Shown here: in pieces, positions 20,788 through 30,580 of the stretch
Layout: the number at the start of each line of letters is the position of its first letter
Position numbering within the stretch: position 1 is the first letter of the stretch
DNA from: Clostridia bacterium
Lineage (GTDB): Bacteria > Bacillota_A > Clostridia > Oscillospirales > Acutalibacteraceae
Length of the DNA stretch: 36,432 nt
Direction of reading: 5' to 3'
NCBI GenBank assembly: GCA_017390825.1
Contig: JAFPAK010000195.1
Coordinates: forward strand, 1 to 36,432
Notes under the pieces: model-generated
The model's database searches: none
What the model saw: the letters and a program-made list of their open reading frames with translations, nothing else
Told to the model about the DNA's origin: nothing
Translations under genes and position numbers: made by a program

Positions 20788-21195
20788 TTGGCTAAAACAA
20801 CGGTAACAGTAAAGATGCCTGATTTAAGTAAGTGGATAAAAGCCGTCAATGAATTAACAAAAGAAGTCGGAACTGCTATACAACAGACTGCGATTGAAAA
20901 TTCACCATTTGTAACGGGCAGATACAGGCAAGGTATAGAATACGATAACGCTTATACGGTTACTGCAAATACTGAATATTCAGCGGCGATTGAATACGGA
21001 ATCCAAAACCCCGTAGAAATTACCCCTAAAACAGCAAAAGCATTGCATTTTAATTGGAACGGCAAAGATGTTTTTTATAAAAAAGTAAAACAAAAACCGA
21101 GAAACCCGAATCCTGTTATGCGAAATTCAGCCCGTGCCGTTCAAAAGCAAATACCTGAATTATTTAAAATCGCTCAGCAAAAAAGCGGACTTTAA
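20788..21195 (+). CDS. HK97 gp10-like tail completion protein
   Basis: 135 residues from TTG 20788 (AGAGGGA upstream). The family core is visible: IQQTAIENSPFVTGRYRQGI, then NTEYSAAIEYG, RNPNPVMRNSARAVQKQIPE. It acts at the head-tail joining stage in siphophages. Confidence 0.88.
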   Translation: MAKTTVTVKMPDLSKWIKAVNELTKEVGTAIQQTAIENSPFVTGRYRQGIEYDNAYTVTANTEYSAAIEYGIQNPVEITPKTAKALHFNWNGKDVFYKKVKQKPRNPNPVMRNSARAVQKQIPELFKIAQQKSGL

Positions 21196-21197
21196 TT

Positions 21198-21590
21198 ATG
21201 TTTGAAAAAGAATTATTTAATTACGTCAATGCTAATTTTAGCATTGAGAATTTTGATACAAAAATATATTTCGGTGAAGCACCACAAAGCACTAAAAACC
21301 CGTATATCGTTATGTTTTCGCTTGATATTGACGGCACAAAGCAGGTTTTATGCAACGATAACGACTATACAGATGGCGAAAGCTATATACAGTTTAACAT
21401 TTACGGGCTTAATGTTTCAAACATTTTATATATCAAGCAACAACTTGATACTTTTTTAGCCGAACTTAACGCTCTGCCTGGTTATCAGGTTGTTTTAAAC
21501 ACTCATGAGGGGGCAAGGGGTGGTTTTACCGATAGCACAGGATTAAAGATAGAAACGCTTACAAGAACTTTTACATATACAAAACGATAA
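21198..21590 (+). CDS. Tail terminator (DUF3168/gp17-like)
   Basis: 130 residues. IYFGEAPQSTKNPYIVMFSL and DGESYIQFNIYGLN, then YIKQQLDTFLAEL follow the alpha-beta order of tail terminators that cap the tail tube. Position directly before the tube gene agrees. Confidence 0.78.
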   Translation: MFEKELFNYVNANFSIENFDTKIYFGEAPQSTKNPYIVMFSLDIDGTKQVLCNDNDYTDGESYIQFNIYGLNVSNILYIKQQLDTFLAELNALPGYQVVLNTHEGARGGFTDSTGLKIETLTRTFTYTKR

Positions 21591-21620
21591 CACTTCAATT
21601 AATTGAAAGGATTTACTAAC

Positions 21621-22298
21621 ATGGCATCAACTAAAAGACTTACGGGGAGAGACGGGAAACTTTATGTCGTTTCAAAATCAGCAGAAATTACAGGCAACGG
21701 TACAACAAAATTAACAAAAGGTGAATTTTATGTACCAACTCAACTTGCTTCAACTTCAAGCGGTTTTCAGTCAGGCGCGCAGGTAGGTGTACCACTTATC
21801 GGAGACGGAACAAGTGCACCGACAGCCAGCGAAAAATACATTTCATTAACTCTTGCTTCTCAATGTGATATCACAAGCGCAGGAGTTGAATTTGAAAAAG
21901 ACGAAATCGATATCACAACTCTATGTGATGACATTATGAAATATGCTGCAGGCTTTACTGACGCAACAGGAACGCTTGAAGGCATTACAACCTTAGGAAA
22001 AACTGAACCGTTTATTGCAAAATTTGTAACCGTTCAAACTCAATCATCAACAGGAGCAATTACTACAACGGCTCAAAATAATGACACCGTATTGCTTGCA
22101 ATCGAATTAAATAAAATTGATAACACAGACGCTAACAGAGCTTTATTTATAGCTCCTATTACAATTAATTCATATAATTTGGGTGCGACCGTAAACGAAG
22201 CACAAACTTATACATCAAATTTCAGAATTGCACAAGATAACGAAATTAAACCTGCATTAATCGAAGGCGACAAAGCGTTGTTCTCAGAATCAACATAA
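21621..22298 (+). CDS. Major tail tube protein
   Basis: 225 residues from ATG 21621; AAAGGA gives the ribosome site, while an in-frame TTG at 21603 overlaps that site and is not used. Ser/Thr-rich and beta-rich, with FEKDEIDITTLCDDIMKYAAG, then TDATGTLEGITTLG and NSYNLGATVNEAQTYTSNF, as in tail tube proteins. It is followed by a hairpin that may set its high expression relative to downstream genes. Confidence 0.88.
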   Translation: MASTKRLTGRDGKLYVVSKSAEITGNGTTKLTKGEFYVPTQLASTSSGFQSGAQVGVPLIGDGTSAPTASEKYISLTLASQCDITSAGVEFEKDEIDITTLCDDIMKYAAGFTDATGTLEGITTLGKTEPFIAKFVTVQTQSSTGAITTTAQNNDTVLLAIELNKIDNTDANRALFIAPITINSYNLGATVNEAQTYTSNFRIAQDNEIKPALIEGDKALFSEST

Positions 22299-22336
22299 GC
22301 TATTAACCTATTAACCATTTTAAAGACATGGGAAAA

Positions 22337-22376
22337 AGGGGCAGGAGGTTTAAAACCTTCACCCCTCTTATTTTAA
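22337..22376 (+). terminator. Attenuator-like hairpin after tail tube gene
   Basis: Outer AGGGG/CCCCT and inner AGGTT/AACCT stems followed by CTTATTTT. It lies between tube and chaperone genes, where partial termination would raise tube over the rest. Confidence 0.65.
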
Positions 22377-22386
22377 AGGACATTAT

Positions 22387-22743
22387 ATGAAACTAACGAT
22401 TACAAAAGACTTAGAGGACATAGAGATTGTTCCGGAGCAGTTTAAAAACGAAAAGAATCCGCCTAAATTTATATTCAGATGTCCGAACTCGGCTGACGTT
22501 TTAAATTTTATTTGGGGTGGAAATCAAATAGACGAAGCTATTTTTAATTGTTTTATCGGCTTTGAAAACAAAATTGAACTGGAAGATGAAAAAGGCAAAA
22601 AGATAGATTATTCAACCTACGAAGAATTTATTAAAATCGGGTTATCACCTGAAATCGCTTTAATTCATAATCAAATCAGAAACGAAATTGCAACGAAATT
22701 AAATCATCTTATTCAAGAGGCGAAAAATACCGAAAAAAAGTAA
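22387..22743 (+). CDS. Tail assembly chaperone, G-like short form
   Basis: 118 residues (IEIVPEQFKNEKNPPKFIFR, then IDEAIFNCFIGFENKIEL, ending in a helix). Position between tube and tape measure is that of lambda G. The last codons GAA AAA AAG TAA contain the slippery heptamer A_AAA_AAG (22734-22740), so some ribosomes shift to make the longer form. Confidence 0.88.
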   Translation: MKLTITKDLEDIEIVPEQFKNEKNPPKFIFRCPNSADVLNFIWGGNQIDEAIFNCFIGFENKIELEDEKGKKIDYSTYEEFIKIGLSPEIALIHNQIRNEIATKLNHLIQEAKNTEKK

Positions 22744-23030
22744 AAATCGCTTACACTCTTTGGCAAAAAGGGGAAACTACTTACCCAAAGCACAAAGCAA
22801 ACCTTACAACCTGGGCAGGAACGGTTGACAACCCCGTTGCGATCGATACATATAAAAATTTATTTGCTAACTTAGATGAAGAATTTTATTTAATTTTAAA
22901 CATCTATTCATGGTACAAATCAGGACTTATTGACCTGAAAATTGAAAATGTACCGTACAAAATTGCAGTCGGACTTAAATATTTAATTGATTTTAACGAA
23001 ATAAACAACAGGAGCTTTTTAATTGGCTGA
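22387..23030 (+). CDS. Tail assembly chaperone, GT-like product of -1 frameshift
   Basis: A -1 shift on A_AAA_AAG at 22734-22740 continues as GTA AAA ATC GCT TAC for 96 codons to the TGA at 23028, giving 214 residues. The extension (IAYTLWQKGETTYPKHKANL, ENVPYKIAVGLKYLIDFNEI) has normal protein character and no start of its own, and otherwise the 280 bases before the tape-measure gene would be empty. AAGAGG (22715-22720), 13 bases before the heptamer, resembles the Shine-Dalgarno stimulator of dnaX. This mirrors lambda G/GT: the long form binds the tape measure during tail assembly. Confidence 0.9.
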
Positions 23031-25206
23031 TTCAGACGGAAAAGTAAGAATAGTAATAGATACCAACGCAGAAAGTGCAGCCAAAGCTCTTAATGATGTT
23101 GGAACTGCTTTTAAAAAGAATGCCGATACAATTCAAAAATCTGCAACGGTTTATAACGGTTACGAAAAAGCTATAAGTGATAATATTCAAGTTTTAAAAG
23201 AATTAGCACTTGGTGGAAACCAAAACACCGAAGGCTTTAAAAAATTATCAGAAGAAACAAAAAACTATAAAAGAGCTTTAGAAAACGCAAACAACGAAGT
23301 AAATAAAGCCGTGGGTGGTTTTCAACAGCAAAATTCGCCCGTTTCTGCTCTTACTTCAAAATTAAAAGGCTTAGTAGGTGCATATTTAAGCATCAAGGGG
23401 GCTGTTGCCGTATTCAACGGAGTTATGCAATCAACCGAAGCCTTTAGAGAACAGGAAAGAGCTATTGCTTCATTAGATACGACTTTAGCAAATGCAGGAG
23501 TTTATTCAGCTCAATATTCAAGACAAATTCAGGAATTAGCAAGCTCAATTCAAAACTATTCAAACTACGGTGATGAAGCAATAATTAAAGCTCAAGCACT
23601 CGGCCAATCTTTTATAGGTCAAACCAAAATAACCGACGAATTAACTCGTGCCGTTGTGGACTTTGCAGCTGCAACAGGTATGGATTTAGAACAGGCATTT
23701 ACTCTCGTTGGGAAATCAATTGGTTCAAATACCAATGCCCTTGGTCGTTATGGTATTGAGCTTAAAAATGGAATGTCCGACAGCCAAAAGATGGCAGTCA
23801 TATCAAAACAACTAGGTGATAGATACGAAGGACAAGCCAAACAAATGGCAAATGCTTCGAACCAGTTAAAAAATGCAATAGGTGATTTAGCAGAACAACT
23901 GGGGGGAGTTTTTAACCCGATTGTAGAAAAAACGCAAAAGGTTTTAATTAAAGCAACAACTGCATTGACGGAGTGGGTAAAGAAGACAAGAGAAGCAACC
24001 AACCAAAATAATATTAATGCCTTAAATGAAGCCTTAAAATATCAACAAGAACAACTGAAAAACGCTACCGGCGAAGAAAAGAAATTATGGGAACAAAGAA
24101 TCGCTCAAACCCAAAAGTATATAAATTCACAAAAACAAACAACAATAACAAACAAAAAACCTGTTAAAGTTCAAGATGAGATTTTAAGCACAGGTACTTC
24201 TGATACTACATCAAAAACCCGTTCATATGGTTCAGCCTCGCAAGCAAAACAAATAAAAGACAGTTATGACCTTGCAACCGAAGCAGTTGAAAAAGCAAGA
24301 AGAGCTGTACTTAATGCAGGTGTGCAGTTCGGAGCTTCAAGTCCACAGGTTGCTGCTGCTTTTGAGAATTATAAAAAAGCAAATCAATCAATAAGCGATG
24401 TTGAGAAGATATTTAAAATTGAAGAAACAAAAGGTGCGTATCAACAGTTAACTGAGACCGTTTCACAACTCACTGCAAAATTAAGAGATTTGGCTGCGAC
24501 AAATCAGGTAGGCTCAGCCGAATGGGTAAACACAAAAACTGCACTTGCAGGTGTGCAATCTCAATTACAGGAAGTTAATACTGCTCTAAATGACGAGGGC
24601 ATTAAAATTGAAGATAAAGCTAAACAAATATCCGATTCTCTTTCGAGCAATTTAATCGGGGCAATTAGAAACGGTGGAAATGCGTTTGAAATGTTTTCAA
24701 ATATAGCCGTCAATGCACTACAAAGGATTTTATCCAAAATTCTTGAAATGTCGGTTATTGAACCAATGCTTAATTCAATTAAGAATTTAACAGGCAACGG
24801 GGGAATATTTGGTACTTTGTTTGGTGGTATTTTTGGGTTTAAAAATGGTGCCGCTTTTAATAATGGAAAAGTTGTTCCTTTTGCGCGTGGCGGAATTGTA
24901 AATAAACCGACATTATTCCCCATGGCAAATGGTGGAACAGGTTTAATGGGCGAAGCAGGAGCTGAAGCTGTTATGCCATTAACCCGAAAGAACGGAAAAC
25001 TAGGAGTTGAAGCGACAGGCACAAGTCAAACTGTTGTTAATATCTACAACCAGTCAGGGGCAGAAATTGAAACCCGCCAAAAAGATGATGGCGGAATGGA
25101 TATATTTATAAAACGTGTAAATAGTGCTTTGATGAATCAAAGAACTTCAAGAGGGTTCAAAGAAGCATACCAAAGAGAATCTAGCAAAGGGGTTCAAGCG
25201 TGTTAG
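23023..25206 (+). CDS. Tape measure protein
   Basis: 727 residues from TTG 23023, preceded by AGGAG and overlapping the GT frame's end. Long helical regions with Gln/Asn/Ala-rich coiled coils fill most of it. The C-terminal part has FARGGIVNKPTLFPMANGG, then MGEAGAEAVMPLTR, a standard tape-measure signature. It sets tail length and passes into the host membrane at DNA entry. Its modest length predicts a tail of roughly 100 nm by the usual rule. Confidence 0.95.
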   Translation: MADSDGKVRIVIDTNAESAAKALNDVGTAFKKNADTIQKSATVYNGYEKAISDNIQVLKELALGGNQNTEGFKKLSEETKNYKRALENANNEVNKAVGGFQQQNSPVSALTSKLKGLVGAYLSIKGAVAVFNGVMQSTEAFREQERAIASLDTTLANAGVYSAQYSRQIQELASSIQNYSNYGDEAIIKAQALGQSFIGQTKITDELTRAVVDFAAATGMDLEQAFTLVGKSIGSNTNALGRYGIELKNGMSDSQKMAVISKQLGDRYEGQAKQMANASNQLKNAIGDLAEQLGGVFNPIVEKTQKVLIKATTALTEWVKKTREATNQNNINALNEALKYQQEQLKNATGEEKKLWEQRIAQTQKYINSQKQTTITNKKPVKVQDEILSTGTSDTTSKTRSYGSASQAKQIKDSYDLATEAVEKARRAVLNAGVQFGASSPQVAAAFENYKKANQSISDVEKIFKIEETKGAYQQLTETVSQLTAKLRDLAATNQVGSAEWVNTKTALAGVQSQLQEVNTALNDEGIKIEDKAKQISDSLSSNLIGAIRNGGNAFEMFSNIAVNALQRILSKILEMSVIEPMLNSIKNLTGNGGIFGTLFGGIFGFKNGAAFNNGKVVPFARGGIVNKPTLFPMANGGTGLMGEAGAEAVMPLTRKNGKLGVEATGTSQTVVNIYNQSGAEIETRQKDDGGMDIFIKRVNSALMNQRTSRGFKEAYQRESSKGVQAC

Positions 25207-25640
25207 TTTGGAAATGGGGCAAAGCCTTATTAAACGGCTATTCTAATAAATTTCAAAAGGGCTATATCGATATTGAACCCGATGCGGGGATTCCTTTTCG
25301 CCGTATGATGTTCTCGGATATATCTGACCTTGTAACGGCTACATTTTGTCTGACCAGAACCCAATATATTGAGTTTATGAGCTGGTACAGGGTGGAATTA
25401 AGACAAGGAACATTGCCTTTTCAAATGTTCGATTGCAGGTATGGAGTTAATAGAGTTGCAAGATTAATTGGGGACCCTCCTCAATTTCAGCCAAATTCCA
25501 CAAGGCAAAATTTAAGCGTTACTATTGCATTTGAGCCATCAACCATTGAAGAATACAGAATTTTTACAGTTGAAGACGGAAAATATTTACTCGTTAACGA
25601 CGGAAAAAAATTAGTTGTAAATTACGGATTTAAGCTATAA
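25200..25640 (+). CDS. Minor tail protein (distal, M-like position)
   Basis: 146 residues from GTG 25200, overlapping the tape-measure stop. WYRVELRQGTLPFQMFDCRY, then GVNRVARLIGDPPQFQP and LSVTIAFEPST are typical of small siphophage distal tail proteins. The C-terminal part, VEDGKYLLVNDGKKLVVNYG, holds two similar short hairpins. Position after the tape measure matches lambda M. Confidence 0.7.
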   Translation: MLVWKWGKALLNGYSNKFQKGYIDIEPDAGIPFRRMMFSDISDLVTATFCLTRTQYIEFMSWYRVELRQGTLPFQMFDCRYGVNRVARLIGDPPQFQPNSTRQNLSVTIAFEPSTIEEYRIFTVEDGKYLLVNDGKKLVVNYGFKL

Positions 25641-26116
25641 TGGCAACACGATATTTTGAACTCGATAAAAACAGTTACAGCCGATATTTAGGCAGAAACG
25701 TTAATTTTTTGATTGAAATGTCTCATTCTCTTTGGGATAAAGAATACTGTCTGATCAATGATACTAAAGCTCTTGAACTTGACGGCAAAACATATGAGCC
25801 TTACCCTTTTGATTTAACCATGCCTTCTCAAACAGAACAACAGGGTACGCAAATTGTTTTGTCAAACGTTCAAAACCTTGCGGCTAATTTAATAAATAAA
25901 ACCGTTTTTTCAAACGAAAATATCGTTTTAAAACTTTATTTGGTAAATAGAGAAACAGAGACGGCAGAAAAGTTTGAAAAAGGCGAGTTTGAAGTATTTA
26001 ACCCGACAATAACAAATGAATCGGTATCGGCAACGATTAATTTAAGGCATAGCTTTGATATTAATTGCGGTTCGATTCGTTATAATAGACAATTATTTCC
26101 GAATTTGTATTTGTGA
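25640..26116 (+). CDS. Tail protein, DUF1833/L-like
   Basis: 158 residues. It starts on the last base of the preceding stop. NVNFLIEMSHS, then LELDGKTYEPYPFDLTMPSQ and FNPTITNESVSATINLRHSF fit the DUF1833 family of siphophage tail-tip proteins, which take the place of lambda L. Confidence 0.72.
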   Translation: MATRYFELDKNSYSRYLGRNVNFLIEMSHSLWDKEYCLINDTKALELDGKTYEPYPFDLTMPSQTEQQGTQIVLSNVQNLAANLINKTVFSNENIVLKLYLVNRETETAEKFEKGEFEVFNPTITNESVSATINLRHSFDINCGSIRYNRQLFPNLYL

Positions 26117-26180
26117 TTTATATGCATCTTCTCTGCGTACATACCCTGAAATGCACAAGCAAAGTAGGGACTCCTTAAAA

Positions 26181-26522
26181 ATGAATTACATTAAGTATTT
26201 ATCCGACAGAAGCTATAAGAACAGAGCAAATGACTGTTGGACATTCGTGCAAACAGTCTTTAAAGATGAACATAATGTTGTTCTGCCCGACTACCCGATA
26301 ATGACCGACAAGCAAGAAATTGCAACGGCTTTAATAAGTAATATTCCTTATAAACTTGTAAATAAAGCCGAAAAAGGCTGTATAGTTTATTATCATAATG
26401 GCAAAAATCATCACGCAGCATATGCTCTGAATGACAAAAAAATGATACATAAGACTTTAGGGGGTGTTCAAGTTACAAACATTCCTAAAAATTCAACAAT
26501 ATTCAAGGTGTTAAATGATTAG
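26181..26522 (+). CDS. NlpC/P60-type tail peptidase, K-like
   Basis: 113 residues from ATG 26181; a longer in-frame extension overlaps the previous gene and has no ribosome site. C19 in ANDCWTFVQTVF and H78 in KNHHAAYALND form the Cys-His pair of NlpC/P60 enzymes; H90 or a nearby polar residue may be third. Lambda K-like proteins cleave peptidoglycan during DNA entry. Its ends overlap the J-like gene. Confidence 0.82.
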   Translation: MNYIKYLSDRSYKNRANDCWTFVQTVFKDEHNVVLPDYPIMTDKQEIATALISNIPYKLVNKAEKGCIVYYHNGKNHHAAYALNDKKMIHKTLGGVQVTNIPKNSTIFKVLND

Positions 26523-29238
26523 ATTAGTTAAAAGGTGTATGAACGAATCCAGTTTGAAAGAAAAAGACTGGAACGGTCATTTTGTTTTTTTTCACCTTAA
26601 AGAGTTCCAAAACAAAAAAGAAGTTTATTTAAACGGCAAGCCGTTAAAATGGTACAACCGTTTTAAAAACGGTGATATTGTTGAAGTAATTGAAAAGCCG
26701 GGAATAACGGCACTCGCTACAAGCATTGCACTTGCAGTAACTGCGGTAACAGGGCTATCGGTAAATGTTGGTATCGTAAGCGGGTTGCTGGTTGCGGGAG
26801 TTTTAGGAGTTGTGGCTGCTGCTACATCTGCAATTTTAGGCGGTGTTGCAAATTCAGGACAAGGAACTACACGCAATAGAGAATATTCATCTACAACGCA
26901 ACCTGAATTAAAAGGTGCAAATAATGAAATTTCAAACGATATTGTCCCCGTTGCTTTCGGTGTAAGCCAACAAACGCCTTCTTATGCCCAAACCCCCTTC
27001 AGGTTAGTTGCAGACGGAGCAAGCACCAATAAATATCACCAATACTTTATAGCGAACTATAATGACGTTATTTATTCTGATTTTAAATTAGGAGAAACTT
27101 CGGTTAATAACTATTCAGCTCAGTATTTAGACATTCAGACAAAATACGGACAAAGCGAATATATAGGATTTGATAATGTCAAAGCATTAAGTATTGATGA
27201 AGAATTAAGCTACAATTCAAAAGAAGAAGTACAGTTATCTTCAACAGTAAGCTATAATCAATCAGTATCTGCTACAAGTGTTGTAGTTTCATATCAGATT
27301 AAATTTGAAAACGTGGATTTAAGCCATTTCGCAACGAAAACTTTTCAAATTGTATTAAATGCGTTAGACTCGAACGGAAATACTGTAATCTATTCGGATA
27401 GCAAAACTGTTAATTCAGACAGTTTGGACCTGCACAGAGTTTATACCGGCTCATCAACATTCAGCCATACAGTTAGCTATATTAATTTTGTTCAAATACT
27501 GCCCACCTTAGAAACAAGAGGGAATACAAGAGAAGTTACAAATCAGCTTGAAACAACACTTATTCAGGAAAGCGTAACGGCTGGAAGCTACACTCAAACC
27601 AAAACTTTAAATGATTCGCTTAATTACTATACGGGAACTGTATCGGAAGTAGTAAACACTTCACCTGAAACCACTACAGAAATAGATGTAATAATATCAT
27701 TTCCAAACGGTTTATATACATTAAACCAAAACACAGGGAGCAGGAGCCAAAGAACCGTCAACGTTGATATACATTATAAAGCAGAAGATGGAGCATGGAA
27801 GCAAATATCAACAGCCGATAGTTTATACATTAGAGATTTAAACGGCGATAAACAACCATTAAGTTCCTCGACTACTACCGTTAACGGTTCAACCGTTACA
27901 ATGAAAAGTCCAACCAATCTTAATGTTGCAGACCAGCTATTCTTTAGACCGATTGGCTTTTCAGTCCCAAAAGGCAAATATTCGGTAAGGGTTAGAAGTG
28001 CCGACTTTAAAGAAAAATCAAATTATAGCGTGGGTTATCCAAACGTATCGGAAATTCAATTCAGATGCGATGGTGATGTTATTGATTCTGATATTCTACC
28101 TAAAACTAACCAAATAAGATTTATTGCAACGGCTTATAAAGGTTTATCAGGAACGTTACAGAAATTTAACTATATAGCAACGGCAAGAATACCCATTTGG
28201 AACGGAACAGATTGGAACACGATAGATAATACAACAAACCCCGCTGCAATAGTACGTTATTTGCTTACGGATTCAAAAGTAAATCCAAGAGCAGAAAGCC
28301 TTGACCATATAGATAATGATTCGCTTGTTGAATATTATGAATGGTGTGAAGAAGCGGGTTATAAAGCTAGCGGAGTTATAGCAGAAGCCGTTAAAATAGG
28401 CGAAATTATAAACGAAATACTCAAAAACTCGCAATGTGCAATGATTCCCCTTTATAACGGGAAGCATACATTTGTTATGGATAAACCCGCCAAAATCCCT
28501 GTTGGAATGTTTAATCAGCATAACTCTTGGGACTTTAAATGGATTCCAAACGTAGGCAGACAAACGGAAGCGATAAGAGCTTCTTTTGTTGAAAATGACG
28601 ACTGGACAGAAGATGAACTAACGCTTTATTGGTATGACGGCGAAGTTCATGACGAACCCGAACCCGATAAATCCGATTCTGATTATTTGCTTGTTAAAAA
28701 AGAATATAAATATGTAAACGATAGAGAATCAGTTAAAAAAATTGTCGAATATGAATTAAAAACAATTCAAACAAAACGTAATCAATTTGAATTTACGGTT
28801 AATTTAGAAGCTATGAATATGCTTTTAATGGACAGAATTTATATATCCAACACTGCAAATATGCAGGGCGAGCAAACAGGATTGATCAAAAACCCGATAA
28901 TTGACAACGGAATGTTGCAGGGGTTTGAGTTATATTCAGACGTCGAAATTCCAAACAATGCAAAAATTATTATTCGGTCGCTGGACTATGAAAACGAAAA
29001 GCCGATAATAAACGTCTATGACATAATAAACAGCGGGAACACTTACAAAGTATATATTGAACCAATTGCATATACTGGAATAATTAGAGGAGCTGGAAAT
29101 ATAAAAGGCATATCGGATGTATGGCACTATGACGGAGATTTATTTACTCTCGGACAGGACACAATATATGACTGCATTGTAACGGATATTAAATACAATG
29201 ACGACGGAACAGCCACGATAACGGCAAGGGAATATTAA
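26515..29238 (+). CDS. Tail tip protein, J-like (central fibre/host specificity)
   Basis: 907 residues. The N-terminus has a beta-grasp-like part (VYLNGKPLKWYNRFKNGDIV), then a Gly/Ala-rich hydrophobic stretch (about 60-115) as found where lambda I and J functions are fused. The body includes RFIATAYKGLSGTLQKFNYI and AIVRYLLTDSKVNPRAESLD, NSQCAMIPLYNGKHTFVMDK, all normal in J-like tail tips. The central region (about 240-400) is Ser/Thr-rich and may be an inserted beta domain. It forms the tail tip and takes part in receptor contact and DNA release. Confidence 0.88.
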   Translation: MIRLVKRCMNESSLKEKDWNGHFVFFHLKEFQNKKEVYLNGKPLKWYNRFKNGDIVEVIEKPGITALATSIALAVTAVTGLSVNVGIVSGLLVAGVLGVVAAATSAILGGVANSGQGTTRNREYSSTTQPELKGANNEISNDIVPVAFGVSQQTPSYAQTPFRLVADGASTNKYHQYFIANYNDVIYSDFKLGETSVNNYSAQYLDIQTKYGQSEYIGFDNVKALSIDEELSYNSKEEVQLSSTVSYNQSVSATSVVVSYQIKFENVDLSHFATKTFQIVLNALDSNGNTVIYSDSKTVNSDSLDLHRVYTGSSTFSHTVSYINFVQILPTLETRGNTREVTNQLETTLIQESVTAGSYTQTKTLNDSLNYYTGTVSEVVNTSPETTTEIDVIISFPNGLYTLNQNTGSRSQRTVNVDIHYKAEDGAWKQISTADSLYIRDLNGDKQPLSSSTTTVNGSTVTMKSPTNLNVADQLFFRPIGFSVPKGKYSVRVRSADFKEKSNYSVGYPNVSEIQFRCDGDVIDSDILPKTNQIRFIATAYKGLSGTLQKFNYIATARIPIWNGTDWNTIDNTTNPAAIVRYLLTDSKVNPRAESLDHIDNDSLVEYYEWCEEAGYKASGVIAEAVKIGEIINEILKNSQCAMIPLYNGKHTFVMDKPAKIPVGMFNQHNSWDFKWIPNVGRQTEAIRASFVENDDWTEDELTLYWYDGEVHDEPEPDKSDSDYLLVKKEYKYVNDRESVKKIVEYELKTIQTKRNQFEFTVNLEAMNMLLMDRIYISNTANMQGEQTGLIKNPIIDNGMLQGFELYSDVEIPNNAKIIIRSLDYENEKPIINVYDIINSGNTYKVYIEPIAYTGIIRGAGNIKGISDVWHYDGDLFTLGQDTIYDCIVTDIKYNDDGTATITAREY

Positions 29239-29241
29239 AAA

Positions 29242-30579
29242 ATGTTAGATTTTAAAGACAAATATTTGCAAGATATTGACAGACTAAAATTTAATTTACA
29301 TTTAAGGGCAGAAAATAAACCAGCACGAAAGTTCGAGTGGAAAAACCCCGAATATGCAGACGGTATTCCTATATTTGCCCGTCAACAAGTGAGTTTAGCT
29401 GACCCTAATATTAAAGCAACTTTTAACAACTTCGCCGTTATTATGAACAAAAAAGCAGGCTATTTAGCAGGGCATATTGAACGCAAATATGGCGATGATA
29501 TACCTCAAGATGTCAAGGAAAAATACCAAAGATTTGACGAGCTGAATAATACTGAAAGTTTATACACCGAATTAATGTCTTCTTGCGCAGGTTGGGGGAA
29601 TACTTATACATTATGCTACATTGATAAACCCGAAAAAGAAATCATCACGGAAAATGAAAGAATAAATTATCCTGTTCGAATCAAAGAGATTGAAGCGTGG
29701 AGTGCAAAAGTCGAATATGACGACAACAAAGAACCCGAAACAGCATATATTTACGAACGCAAAAAAGACCGTCGTATAAAAGTTTACGAATATGACAAAC
29801 AATTTGTAAAAAAATATATCATAAACGAGGGTGGAAGAATTGAAGCAGAGGGTGAAACCCTAAAACACGGCTTTACTGAAATTCCCGTTGTTGAGTGGAA
29901 AAACAACAAACTTTCAAGAGGAAACGCTCAAAACGCAGTTACATTAATGGACGCTTACGACCGTATGATGTCTGATAACATCACCGAATGGGCAACATTC
30001 AGACAGGCTTACTTATTGTTAAAAGGCTTAGGACTTGTTGATAGAGAAACAAAAGCAGAAATGCAAAAAACAGGGGTTATTGTTTCAACAACGGAAACAG
30101 GCGAAGCACGATTTATAACAAAAGATATTAACCCAGAATTTGTCAAATATATAACTGAAAAAACCTGGAAATCAATATGGATAGTTGCTGCTTCAATTGA
30201 CCCTGAAGCAATGGGCGGTTTAACAAATGCTACTGCTTTTCAGATACTTCAAATGTTTTCATTAATGGATGATGATTGCAACTTTACAGAGCAATGCTGG
30301 ATGAGGTCATTTGAGTATTTAGATAGAGTTTTAAAATCATATTGGACAGGGTTAGATACGGAAAGTGTACCCGATTATGATACATACGATATTGATTATG
30401 TTTTCCACAGAAATAAACCAAAAGACATAATGACTTGGTTAAAAGACATTAGAACTGCAGGCGGAACACTGCCAAATGCCGAAATTTTAAAACAAGCAGG
30501 CTATGCAGATATTGAAGCTGAAGAGCTTGCAGCATCAGCATTAGATGAAAATTACGAAGCAATACCGAATTTAAGTTAA
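29242..30579 (+). CDS. Portal protein, SPP1 gp6-like
   Basis: 445 residues. VSLADPNIKATFNNFAVIMN, KKAGYLAGHIERKYGDD, EIPVVEWKNNKLSRGN, then GGLTNATAFQILQMFS match Phage_prot_Gp6 portals. It forms the dodecameric DNA gate of the head. It is placed after the tail tip genes and not beside terL, as would be usual. Confidence 0.92.
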   Translation: MLDFKDKYLQDIDRLKFNLHLRAENKPARKFEWKNPEYADGIPIFARQQVSLADPNIKATFNNFAVIMNKKAGYLAGHIERKYGDDIPQDVKEKYQRFDELNNTESLYTELMSSCAGWGNTYTLCYIDKPEKEIITENERINYPVRIKEIEAWSAKVEYDDNKEPETAYIYERKKDRRIKVYEYDKQFVKKYIINEGGRIEAEGETLKHGFTEIPVVEWKNNKLSRGNAQNAVTLMDAYDRMMSDNITEWATFRQAYLLLKGLGLVDRETKAEMQKTGVIVSTTETGEARFITKDINPEFVKYITEKTWKSIWIVAASIDPEAMGGLTNATAFQILQMFSLMDDDCNFTEQCWMRSFEYLDRVLKSYWTGLDTESVPDYDTYDIDYVFHRNKPKDIMTWLKDIRTAGGTLPNAEILKQAGYADIEAEELAASALDENYEAIPNLS

Positions 30580-30580
30580 G

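Noticed and set aside
26055..26180. Longer start for the NlpC/P60 gene
   Set aside because: The extension overlaps the DUF1833 gene, has no ribosome site and encodes nothing like the family N-terminus.
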